From: Strigops habroptila
Lineage: Eukaryota > Chordata > Aves > Psittaciformes > Psittacidae
Assembly (NCBI RefSeq): GCF_004027225.2
Contig: NC_044283.2
Location: forward strand, 16,510,992-16,574,991
Length of the DNA: 64,000 nucleotides
Reading direction: 5' to 3'
The notes under the pieces: generated by a model
What the model was told of the DNA's origin: nothing
Databases searched by the model: none
What the model saw: only the letters and a program-made list of their open reading frames with translations
Translations under genes and position numbers: made by a program
In this document: piece after piece, positions 24,591 to 37,300 of the stretch
Layout of the letters: each line of letters begins with the position of its first letter
Position numbering within the stretch: position 1 is the first letter of the stretch

Positions 24591-27500
24591 AGATTTTTGG
24601 GCTTGTTGGGTTGATTCTGCTCAGCTTCAAACTGGGACTTCCAAGATGAACAATTGCACCTCTCATCTGGCAAAATCTAAATGTTCAACACTTCCTTACA
24701 GAAAAGCAAGTTACCAAGATCTCTCAGGTAATTAGGGCTTTGCTCACAGACCTTCCCACCTCCTCTTAGCATTGACACTGTCTTTAATTTTGAATGATGA
24801 AAAGAGGAATTGTCGGAAATATTCAGACTTTCAGGATACCTTACTATCTGCCTCAGGCACTCCTGGATGGATCCTGTGAACAGCGGTGACACTACCACTT
24901 TTGACTAAATTATGCCTGCAAATCCACTAAAAAGGTTTTAGAATGGGCTGCTATGAGCTTACCAGTAGATGTGCTCTCCACAGATTTAAAATAAAGCACC
25001 TGTGCCTAGTTATACAATCATAATCAAACCTTGAATGAGGGCTAAGTTTCTGCTTCCCAGCTAATGTAATTTGTAAAGTAATATTTTTGCCTGCAGGAAA
25101 CATTATGGAGAAACCACAAAGTTGCCTCCAATTTCAAATTAGGAGTTATTTCTGCGTTTAGTTTATACAGATTTACATGACTAAGGTGTAGTCAGGCATA
25201 CGGCTGTTTACAAATATCGGAAGATGAGTGAATTTTTTTCCTCTGATGCTTGCTTTGCAAGGTCAAGACCTCTCCTTTCAGCTGTAGTTCAGACTGCAGT
25301 AACCCATTCATCCTCGCTTCTAAAACAGATTACGACACCCTACTCTTGTCCACTGCAGCCTCTACAGCTGCTCTCCTCATATTACTCTCACGCGCAACAA
25401 AAGGTACTTGTGCTTTTCACATCTGCCATGGCCTTGGATTTGTTTAGATTAAGAAAAATTCTGATCCTGTGGTTAACAGCTAGTTATGTGACTGTGATCC
25501 CTTCAAGTACCTGAGGAAAGAGGGAGTCGTCTGGCTTCCAACCCTCAGATTTAAACACTTTGAGACTGAGGATAAATTCAGCTCCTGATCCTACTCTTTG
25601 TTCTATTTCTCTGAGAAGGAGAAAACCGATGAACTTTAAAATGTAGGCTTTTGCATATCTGCTCCTAGGACTGGTTTAGTCCCAGGTGATTTCCAGGTTA
25701 TTTTACATAAATTCTACCACCTGTAATTTTTACGATTTATACCCACCCTAAATACCATCAAGTACATTGAGAAACTTTCATATCACGTAATTTATGTGAT
25801 AAAAATAGAGAAGTCTGAAATAGAAAGTATTATTAAAAAGGAAAGCCAGGTAAAAAACTAAAATTAACATCATACTTTTCAAAATAACACAATATTTTCC
25901 ATTTAAATTATTGTTTTGGGTTCTTCAATATTTTCCATTTCCCATTTCAAGTAAAAGTATGATGAATATTGATTTGTCCCAGAGAAATGGACCCACATGA
26001 ACATTACATTTTGTTTTAATCTTCTTGCTTTGCTAAAACTCTTTCTATTCTTTAGCCTTTTCTTATTTTTGATAGCTGGGGAAGGGGGAGACTCTTACAA
26101 TCTCAAATGAAACAGAAAGTCCTCCTTGTGTTATTTATACACTATGGAACATAAATACCTCCTAACATTGCAGCTGTGTAGCAGACAAGCAATGCAATTG
26201 CTTAATGCAATTTAGTCAAGAATAGCTAAAGAAGGAAAAACCTGACTTAGGAAAAATTTGAGACAGATTCCAGCTTTGCTTGTTAAGGTTTAAAGAAAAG
26301 TACTTTATGTGCCTGAATGACTGCTTAGTGTGGTGTACTCCTTTCCAAGTCCTGAATTTCATGCTTCTTGTTATTTCTAAAGCTGACTTCAATTTTGTAC
26401 CCCATCCATTCAGAATGAACTTGTATGTTTTTAATTTCTTCTTTGAATACAAACTTTAAACGAATGGGTTTGGCAGGGCAGCTTTAATCAGAAACAGAAA
26501 AGAAGTTTTGAAAATGAAAACTAGGTATGCCCAGTGCACCAAAATCAGCTTTCACTCATTTAGTCCTCCTTTTTTCCTGTTATCTACAACAGGATAGTTT
26601 AGCACTCAGCTTTCTCAAAGACCTGAAGGAAAAAGAAATAATAAGAGTGCCAAGGATACTGAAGTTACGTACCAATTCTGTCAAAAAATCTTAAATTAGA
26701 AGAGAGTGTCAAATGGAGTTTGTTGTCTGTTGCAAAAGAACTAGATAAAGCTGAAAGTGAGTCCAAGGTAACTGGGAGATAAGCAAATTATCAAAGGTTT
26801 CAAGAACAGGAGTTTGGCTGCTCAGGTATTATGAACACAGCTAAGGTTTTTTTCATGCCCTAAGTTGTTCTTTATTCTTCACTACCACAATGCAAGACTG
26901 ATTTATTACAATAGTGTTAAAACCACTTTAGAATTTCAATTTATTGCAATAGAACAAAGGTAAATTTTTTTTAAAAAGTAGGATTCTATGTGCAGATAAA
27001 ATCCTTGAGGTCTACAGATTTGATATTGGGGTCTCCTAGTTTCTAAAATCTTGGGATCTTGTTCTTACCATTGAAATAAACTTCCTCAAATAGATTCAAC
27101 TGACATTAAAAGTAGGATCAGGTCTGCAATGAAAATAACGTCTGAATTCAGTCCACCTCAATAAAAATCTTAGCCTTGTAAAGAAATATACACGTTAGGC
27201 TTCTGTTTAAGTTCAGCTCAGAATACATGCCTTAAACAAATATACAAAATTTTCCATTGTTGGGATCGTCATTTAAATATATTTGTGCCTAAAACTGGTC
27301 ATTAAGTGCATTAGAAATTGAAGCTCCACTGAATTCCTAGCTCCATCAATGTCAACTAGCATTCTGCTATTGACTTGTAGAATCAGGATTTCATCCAAGA
27401 TGCTACAATCTAGAAGAAGTTCTGAGAAGTTTCAGCTGCCCTATTTATCACAACAGGGTTTTATTTTGAAAATATAAAGGTGAGGTTATAAAAATTACAT

Positions 27501-30500
27501 TATTTTCACTTCTAATAATTTTGATTATCGTGTTTATCTGTAACTATTGAATCAAATGATTACAAAAGTAGAGACTCCAGGCTTGCAGATTGTCATCTTT
27601 GTTGGATAAGAGACTAGGAGTTCACGTTACGTTCACTAAAAAAAGAGAGACATAGAAAAGAAAAAAAAACTTTCTGTTCCTGCCAGTGTCTTTAGAACAA
27701 GGAATTAATTTCCTCCCCATCATCCAAGCAGCAAACACCAAATAAGAGCAAATAACTTCCAACAATTTTCCGGGAGTCAAAAGCATCAATTATTCCACAC
27801 CCAAATGTCAAATCCTTCTTCTTAACTTCTAACAACTTCTACAATACTGTTATGTGTTACTCAAACAAAACAGATACACAATACAAAACCTCAGGCATAG
27901 CATGGAGAAATGGATAGGAGAATAGGGAATATCTACTGAATACATTATAGTGTAGCCTCTGCATCCAAAAACTTGCCTATATCTCACCCACACACCCCTT
28001 ACAAAAAATTGAACTACATTCAGACATATCCAAACTGGCATTAGCCAAACTTAATCAGACACTGGATGCAGTTCAGTGATGTTTTTACAGTATAAACCAG
28101 ATAAAGCTAATTTACCTAGTACTGAGCACAGCAACTGTATCATAGGAAAAAGCTGTTAGCTTTACCGCCTACATTGCAGAAACAGTTACATTTGCAACAG
28201 CTCATTTAAATCTAGCTCATGAATCCATGAGCTGTACTGCACTGTACAGTACAGAAAAACAGAAATAACCAAAACAAAGGAATGAACTTTTGAATACCTA
28301 GAGATTTATAATCAGTCCTATTGCTTGTGGGTAGTTTTTCTGACCTCCAGCACTATAAAAAAATGTTCATCTGGTACATGGGAAACTTTCGGCTTTTCTG
28401 TTACAATGGCCATGTTTTGTCACAGTGAACAGGGCTTTATGGAGCATGCGTAGTGATATATGACACCACAGCCAAAGCAAGTTAGATTCATTCAAGTTCA
28501 TATTAAAGGGAAATGGCAACACCTCTCCTATAGTCTTTTTATTAGCCCACATTATTGACAATATGTTTTTAATACTGATGTCTTAGGCATTAATAATAAT
28601 ATTCTGTCACATATCCAAAGTAAAAAGCATAGACACCCTTTAATAAGAGAAAAGATACATGTACAGCTCTTCCTACTGGGCACTGGTCTTGATATAGTTT
28701 GTAACAGCTGATTTCATGGCACTCTAAAAGATTGTGCTTCAAACACCATCCTTGCTGATTCTCTTACTCCTGTATCTACACCTCAACATACATATACACT
28801 CTTCATACATTAGTCAGTGGGAGTTTACACATAGACTAGTCAAAAACACCGTTATTTTGGAAACACTGGTTCAGACACTGCCATCTTGCTTTCAGTTAAC
28901 CTCATTCAAAATAATGTCTTTCTCCCTGCTAGCTCTGATTTGATATATTACTCTTTCAGACTGATTTCTCTTGTTCTTGATGCATTCTGTACCATTCGCT
29001 ACCTGGTTATAACCACACGGATTAACACTGATGCTGCACTCAGAACAGTGACAGCATTATTAGAGCACTATTTTGTTGTCCACAATAAGCTCCCTCTTGT
29101 GCCTCTGGTGTTCTGTAATTAGGGCCCTTCAGACACACAGTTTAGTTATTATGGTTCATCAGCTTATAATGCATTATTCTAAATGGCTGCATTTTCGGTC
29201 TCTTTTTCCTTTTCTTTTTCTGCTGTTAAATAAAATAATTTAAAATAAAAGAAAACAGGTAATGGAGGTAAAAAGAATTACTCACCCTTCATCTCGATCT
29301 AACATTGTGTTTATAAGCAGCAGGAATAGCAAGAAGATGTTCTTGCAAAGAGTGGAACTTGAGCAGCTTTAGAGGACAACAACCTAGGAAGAAATGACAA
29401 GCCAATACCCACATTTACTGTTTGTAAATCTGAGCATTGATTCTGCTTTCACAAGTGGCTTTCATCAAATGCAAATCAGAAGCCTGGCATCTGCTTGAGT
29501 AACCAGGCAGCCCTGTCCCCCTTTCAGGGGAACAAAAGCCATACAATCACAGGGGTTTAAGAGGATGGCAAACTTATTGTAAGCTAGAAAAGGTTAAAAG
29601 TCTGCCAGGGCTTAAATATACCTCTCAGAACCCCCAAGTATGAAGCACTTGTGACCTTTATGAAATTATTTTTTTGTGAAATGTTTCTGTGTTTTTGAAA
29701 CATGATAAAAAGTGACCAGACAGGAGAGAAACAGACTCATTATGTCTTACTTCCCAACTGATTATGAAAGCTCCAGAAAGCAATTTAGATAATTTTAGTT
29801 ATTCTCACATTTCAAAGTTCCTGCTCTGACCAACAACACTCTGCCAATCGTAACGGGGCCTACCTGCGCTCCCCTGCGTCAGTGATACATCTCCTTCTGC
29901 AAAGGTGGCAATGGCTGGAATTCACTGAGGCTGCAGTCCCTGGAAAATGCCTGAGTCATCTGGATAGAGAAAAACATTTTTTTAAATATGCTGAAAATTC
30001 GCTACTTCTACTTCCCTCAGTGAAAAGCACATGGTCCCAGCACCAAGGAACACCAGATTGCTATTTCTACTGAAAATCTTATGGGGAAATACATAATTTC
30101 ACATTTACATTTATTATGAAAATAAAGTCTTTTTCTGTCTGGTAACAGCACAAAATAGGAATTTTAAAAAAATGTGTTAGTGCTTAACGGGTTCATCTGA
30201 ATGTGTCTTTCTTATAGCCTTATTGCTCATGCATTTGGGAATAATCACAAAACTTATCCCAATGACAAAGAAGCTAAAAAGCAATGTTCAAAGATCTGTC
30301 AGTTTGATCAATTTTTCAGATTTTTGTTTAATGATTGTTTCCATAGTCCAAAGTACAGAAAGGAAGACCATTTCACACACAAGTTTTAGCTTCAGAAGAA
30401 GATGATTTGTCAATGCTGGAAAATAATTCAGTCAGAGTAATGTCTGAAGGATCCTGTTGCTGTAAGGAAACCACTCTCTATAATTGTAAACTGTTTAATC

Positions 30501-33500
30501 TGTTTAATTTAAAACAGATCTTGATTCTCATGTTTTGAATACAGTCATTGTCTGACAGAACAACCTATGATTTTTTCTGAAGGAATCATAACTGCCTGGT
30601 GTTTAGAGACAACTATAAAGCAAAACCTGGCAATTCTTTCAGGCAAAATCAGAACAAAAGATTCAAAGCAATATGAAGGAATGTTTTTATTGTATGTAGT
30701 ATGAACTATGTGAAGCACTTTATGAAACTCAGTGTCACAAGATGTCATGGACCCCAAAAGTATAAATAGATCTGAACTAAAATTACATTAAATAAATGAG
30801 AAATCTATTGACAGCTATTAAACATGATGCGGCAAGTGTAACCTCCAGGTCAGCAGGACAGACAGAAAAATACTAGGCTTAGTCTATACTTTCTGTCTTT
30901 TTAATTGTATGTTTTCAGCACCTCATGTTGGCAGATAGCTTTGTTGGATTATCCCAGGAATAAGCTAGCTTGACACAAACAGCCTTCTCTCTGAAGCACA
31001 GAATCTGGAGATCAAATAATACAGACACAACTGATGAAAATAAAGCTAAAACAAAACAGGAATGAAGGTTCAAAAATGAAGGATCCAAGAAAAAGGATAC
31101 CAAGTAGGAAACAGATTCTGTTATCATTGTAAATATAGAAGGTAAAAGTCTTCTTCAAGGAAGAAACATCAAATAGATGCAAAATATGAATGTTGATTGC
31201 AGGACTAAGCATCCTGTACTCTGATCATTGCTTCCTAAAGCCTACCCACTCTCTTTGCTGCCAATGATGACTTCTCCCAAACTCAGACTCCTCACAGGGA
31301 AGAAGAGGGCTACAGAAAGCAAAATGGAAAAGTCAAATGGTCCCAGAACCAGACTACAACAAATGAAATAAACGAAGAGGTCAAAGCATCAAAAGTGGAA
31401 AAGCCAGGGAACTGGAGAGGGATGTTAAACAGAGCTCCTAACCATGACCACCACCCCCTGATAGTACCCAAGGAGCTGATGGATGCTGCTGAGTGGTGGT
31501 CTGCCCAGGAGCAGAGGCATCTCTATCAGAAACAAGATACTGAGTTTGACTCAACATCTGATACTGAGCTGGCACTTCCATCTAACACACTAAGAAAGTT
31601 CTTGAGACAACGTGATCCAGAAAAGAAAAACAGAAGTTACACTACGTTGGTTTTCAATCTGGTGTTCAAAGCTGATCTGTACCCACAGCAAGGCTTTTCC
31701 CAGAAAGACTTTTGAGTTACATTGCAAGACCCTTCTCATCCTAAAAAAAAAAATCTGGATTTAGTGTATCTATTCAAATGTTTGTTTCAGACCCAGAAAA
31801 AAATCTGAGCTGAGTCATGCCCAGAATCACTCTTACCTTCTCCATGATCCTTTTCAGCTGCAGATATCACACACTGTTTCCTGAGAAAGAAGACAAATAA
31901 ACTGCTTTCTTATTAGTCTTGCAAATAAGTTGCTTTCACAATATCAGCTTTACATAACTTGCTTTCATCTAATATAGCCATCTGCATAATAATGGTGTGT
32001 TCCCAGACCCTTCCACAGAACCACAAAATGTAAGAACAAATGTTAGCTACTGGAGCAGCATCCTTACTTGCCACACGTAGTTTAGGCTGTGAGAAAACCA
32101 CTAGCAAATACTATTACTTCAGTTATTTAGCTAGTAAGACTCTACATTACTCTTTTTTATACAGCAATTAGAAACAAGGTTTAGCTGAAGATACTCAGAA
32201 AAAAAAAAATCTATACTTCAGGGTATGAACTATGTATCTGATTAAATTCCCAGCTTGGTGTACCTTACCTTGGCAGACTCGTATTGTTCAAGATTAGAAC
32301 ACCATGCTATATTTGCTTAAGATAACTATTCTAGAGTACCCACAGTGATGTACATTGCGCAGTAAGGATGATAAATTTAACTAATGCTATCCAAAATGCT
32401 GATAGCCTGATGTTAAGTACAGTATCTTTGTTTATTATGTTTACACAAGACAGCCCCATGTAATATGAACGTGACACATAGTGGTAAAATTTTATATTAA
32501 TACAGACATTAAACTAGTATATTATTGTTTCCACATAATCCTCTGGTTTTAGATAGATCTAACTTGAAGCTCTGAAATATTATCAGGCAATACATGCCAA
32601 TTATCCCTTGAAGTATGAGCCAGACTTTTCTAAAATGTTAGTTCCTAAGTCCCATTAAAACAATGGGATATTTGTGTCTAAAAAATGTTAGCTCCCTCTC
32701 CCCTCTCAGTACCTAGGATACACAGATTAAAGGTTAAAAACCTCCGAGTCTCTTCAGTACTTTTAATCTCAGTTCAATTTAACTTCACTATCAGAGCAGC
32801 AGCAGTCCTAACAAAGATTTTCAAAGACTTTTCAAAACAAAAACATCAAATATTTAAATTGCATTAACTTCTCACCTTCTCTCCTATCCACGCTTTCACT
32901 TTTCTCCTTCCATGCACACAAACATGCAAACATATTCACACAAACACAAAAAGCACTGAAGATTACAAAGAGTCAACATTTTTTAATGTGAAAGTATAGA
33001 AATATACTCTCATAAATGTGAAGCCACCATGGTTTGAAGTCTAAACATTCAACACATAATTTGTAACTTTAATCAACACATCTCATTTTGCTAATGCATA
33101 CTGACTGGATGCCTGAGTGCTAATGAGCGTCCCTGAATGCTAATGGCTCTGTGAAACTAGATGGCCTCTGAGCATCACATGGATTGTCTAAAACTTATTT
33201 GCATCTCAGATTCCCAGCACCATTCAGCTTCACCTCTCTTTGACCTTGACATTTTATAAACCAGGGAGAACAGTTGTGTTATGAAAGAAAAGCCAAAACT
33301 GAACCAAAAAATGCAGGCAAGGACACATCCATCAAGAATATATTTGAAACAATTTTCTGAGTTGAATATTCTCAAACACTCGAATGTGATCACTGTAAGA
33401 TATTATACATCTTATCTCTTCATTTTTTGAAATCTAATGCTTACAGGACTTATGCTGTAAGAGTTGTTGTAACCAAGAAATTGTAAGGATCTAATTAAGA

Positions 33501-33975
33501 CAAGGATTGTGAGAAGAGATGATACCTTTTAGAACCTATTGATTTGCGAGCAATTAAAGGTATTAAATATATTATGCTTTACTGCATATATTACTATGAG
33601 GTAATATAATAATAAATATATCAATAAATTCAGTGCAGTTGGAAAATCAGACAAGGTTTCAGGCACTCAAGCCCTTCTTCAAATCCCATCCCATATACCA
33701 AAAAAATATAATTCCTTTTCCCCATCATATAACGTTTATTTGGTGATTGGCAGATGTGCTCTGTCTTTGCAAAAGCCCCACCATCCTGTCTGAAACCATT
33801 CCAGTGAGAAGACATTGCATCAATGTCCTGCTTTAAGGGGAAGCCTATACTTGAGATATTATTTCAGCGACCTGCATGTCATAGCTCTGTGTAGGAACTT
33901 GGAAATACTTTCTCTGAAAGCCTTTTTTCTTTTAAAATTCTTTTCCATGCTCTATTTATTTCTGTGAAGAAATTA
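24591..33975. other. Long gene-free stretch
   Basis: No exon or repeat was recognised over about 9.4 kb. ORFs reach about 106 codons (31395-31715, plus, hydrophilic, beginning with GTG) and none resembles a known family. Confidence 0.55.
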
Positions 33976-34030
33976 ATGTATATTATATACACACACATAC
34001 ATACACACACATATATATATATTTACATAT
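33976..34030. repeat. (TA)n/(CA)n microsatellite
   Basis: Mixed TATA, ACACAC, ATACATAC and ATATAT repeats in one tract. Confidence 0.85.
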
Positions 34031-34255
34031 TTTCAGGAAGAGAAACTTTCTTGTCTACCAAGAAACATTAGAAAAATTATAATTAAAGAACGTAATGCAA
34101 AAGTTATTTTAAAATAAACTGTATTTCCACCCTTAATTACCCTCAGAATAAACAGACACATAATGTTCGCATTATGTTCAGATCTGTTTCCGTGCTTGAA
34201 ATGAAGTGGAAGTGCTGGATGTTTTCTCAAAGTCAAAACTCAGGAGACGCTATTA

Positions 34256-34335
34256 AATCATAGAATCATAGAATCGTAGAATCACTTTTGTTGGAAAAGA
34301 CCTTTAAGATCATCAAGTCCAACCATTCATTTGAA
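34256..34335 (-). mobile_element. CR1 LINE, very short 3'-end fragment
   Basis: Three TCATAGAA-type terminal repeats (from 34258) are followed by GTTGGAAAAGACCTTTAAGATCATCAAGTCCAACC, the standard CR1 3' terminus read on the minus strand. The CR1 match fades after about 34335, so this is either a severely 5'-truncated insertion or the remnant of a longer decayed one. Confidence 0.9.
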
Positions 34336-37300
34336 CACTTCAGTGTACAGTACGTTTTGCCTACTGACTTTAATATGGAACCCTTAACCTGCGCTTGTCT
34401 CAAAGATACCTCCTAAAAAAGTGTCTGATTTTGATCCAAGGACTTGAGGTTCTGGAATATCGTTCATGTTTCTTTTGCAGCGGCTTAATCACTTCTCCAA
34501 TTAAAAAGTATTTCTAATATTAATCTTTCCATTTCTTCTTCCAGATGATAGAACTTTTTATACATGGAGAAAAATAAAATTCAAGACCTGTACACTTCTG
34601 TATCTGCCTTTCCATCCACCTAAACACACTACCATTGCCGGCCTCATCCAACTTGTCTTTTATAATATTTACATTTTCTTTCTTCTGCTCTTCTGAATTT
34701 TATCTATTACTTCAAGATTTATTAAAAATTACCAGCATGCCAGACATCTTTCTAGTTCTTTAAAGGCTGTTTGATACAAATTATCTGTAACTCTAAAAGT
34801 GTTTATCCTTTAGTGACTATCTATGCCCTGAAAAGTACTTTCTTATCATTGTAGAGTGCAAACACAAGGCTTTCCAAGTATGGAACAGAAACTCTTACTG
34901 AATATTTCTACATCTTCTATATCATTATTAACAATTTAAATATCTCCATTTAGTAGTGGATCTATAGCACGATTAGGATTTCTCTGACTCCTCATTATCA
35001 TTATCTTTGGGTTACTCCTCTACTGTTCTTGGCTTCCTTATGAGTTTTCTAGATTTCCTACCTTCCAAATGACATTCACTGCCATTTATTTACCATAAAA
35101 ACTTTTCTGTAACTATATAAAATTACATATCCTACAGGAAGAAAGCTCACTTCATGGAACTGTCTCCAGAGATACGTATATAAAAATCCAGTTTGGATAA
35201 GACCGAAGACAAGTTTCTCAAAAGCAGAGCTCTGGGGATAATGGATTCTTCTGGTAGAACTCAAACTGATGTCTGAAACAAATTATGTCACTGCACAGGC
35301 AGGAAGCCCAAGACCCCTGCATTAAAAAGTTTATGATTTAACATTTATAAAGCACAAGTTAGCGATAAAAATTTGTTGAAACAATTAGATTTGACATTGT
35401 AAGGAACACCTTTAGCACATCCTAAACAAAGATCACAGAGTGTAATGTTTCTTACAGATGGACTTTGTCATACTTGGTAAGTGCTAGCAGCAGCTACAGT
35501 CATGGCAAGAATATATAAAGAGAAAAACTATAATGTAAGAAAAAAGCTAACATTTCAGCATAGTTAAAGCTATGTGGGTAACTGTAATAGAGAAATGAAT
35601 TGTTCTGGATCCACGTCTAACACTTTGCATAACTGATTTCCAAATACAAAACAGTACATCCCATGGCTGGACAACAATGAATAAAAATGAGAACATCATA
35701 ATCTACAAACACTTCCTATCAGTAATAATCAAACACAACAGCATCTTGAACTGATACACATGAGATTTATGCAGAATATGCCCATTAATACTACTGAAAA
35801 TTTACTACAGTAAAGCTTTTAAGCAGTAATGGTAGAATAACAATCTATAATAAAATACATCAGGCAATGTAATTTAGTTTTTGAGTCTAAAATAGTTTCA
35901 TTTCTATTAATTACCCTCTTATGTTAGCAAAAAGATGGTTAAGGAACTGAAAAAAATTACTTTGAAAATGTACTCTTACAAATTTTACAACTTTCAAATA
36001 CTTAGTTCCTGTCTTAATATGACATAGAATAACAGTATTATCAGACATTTAAAGAACTTTGTGAGGTTTTAATTAGCCTGACAATTTGCAGCAACTTCTC
36101 AGCTAATACCATAATGTGTAACTCACTATTTTGCACTTCCCCGGAAGTCACCTACGTTTCAGTGACTGCAAACAAGAGCCCAAACTGTAGGCTAGCTTTT
36201 ACAACCAATTGCGGACTGCTGTGGTGGGTTATGTACTCTGAGCAAGGGATTTTGTCAGCTACTTAACCCTCCACTGTTTCTGATAACACACTCAAAGTAA
36301 GCAAGTCAGCTGCTCAGTGCCACACTACCTGTGCTGTGTTACTCTAGTGCACACCTAGAAGAATCCCAGAAGGGCAAGTGAAGCTATTCCAGGCAGAGCC
36401 CATGGGGATATGGAACAATTCACACTTCTCAGACCTTCCAGTCTTTCCTCTGACATGTCTGTTTTACCTTGGCTCAATTCATGTTCAAGCTTGGAGGGTT
36501 TTCCTCCACAGTTACAGCAGTTAACAATTTTAAATGTTAAAAGAGGAAAGGAAGAATTAGGAAATTCAGTGCTATATCAAAAGATTATTCAGCTCCTGTG
36601 GGAATGTGGGAGAAGAGTGGAGGTGATTGTTTCTGAACAAAGCCCAGTTTATTCTGTGCCTTGATTGATCTTTGAATTTGCCACCAATATTTCTGTCATC
36701 TCCTTGTTCAAGCAGTCACCTTCAAATGCTACCTGTTGGAGGTATTTGAAGCAAAGTAAAGTAGCACAAGGCTAGTCCAGTCTGAACCAGAACTGTGAAG
36801 AAATTTTCAATTATTTCAGTGAAAGATCCTGTGTTGATTATCATGTTTCTTGTTTCCTGAGAAACAGCTAAATCATACCTCCACCACTGCTACAAAAGAA
36901 TTGTGTAAAGCTGGAGCCAATACATAAAATTACTCCGCAGATCTGAGTAAGAATTCACTGAGTAGCCCTCCTCTGGTATATCATGGGAAACAAAGTCTTG
37001 TTGTAACTGTTGTGTTATTTGCAAAGTAGAGCAGCAACAATGATTGAAAATAATCTTTTCCTGCACTGTGGCACATGGACCATCTCAGTTTGACCAGCAC
37101 CACCTTCTGTGGGCCACATTTGGAACTAGATCAGGAAACTGATGCAGCCTGAATGAAATGGAAGAAACAAACGAGACATTAAAGATGGATCAGGCCCACA
37201 AATTGTTCTTTTGCCATATCTATAGCCATATCACAGAGGCAATTCAGCCTTCTGTTGGAACTAGCACCAAATGAAATCATGGCCCCCATAATGTGTACAA

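Noticed and set aside
28226..28250. Short GTAC-rich palindrome
   Set aside because: The arms are too short and AT-flanked to be distinguished from chance.
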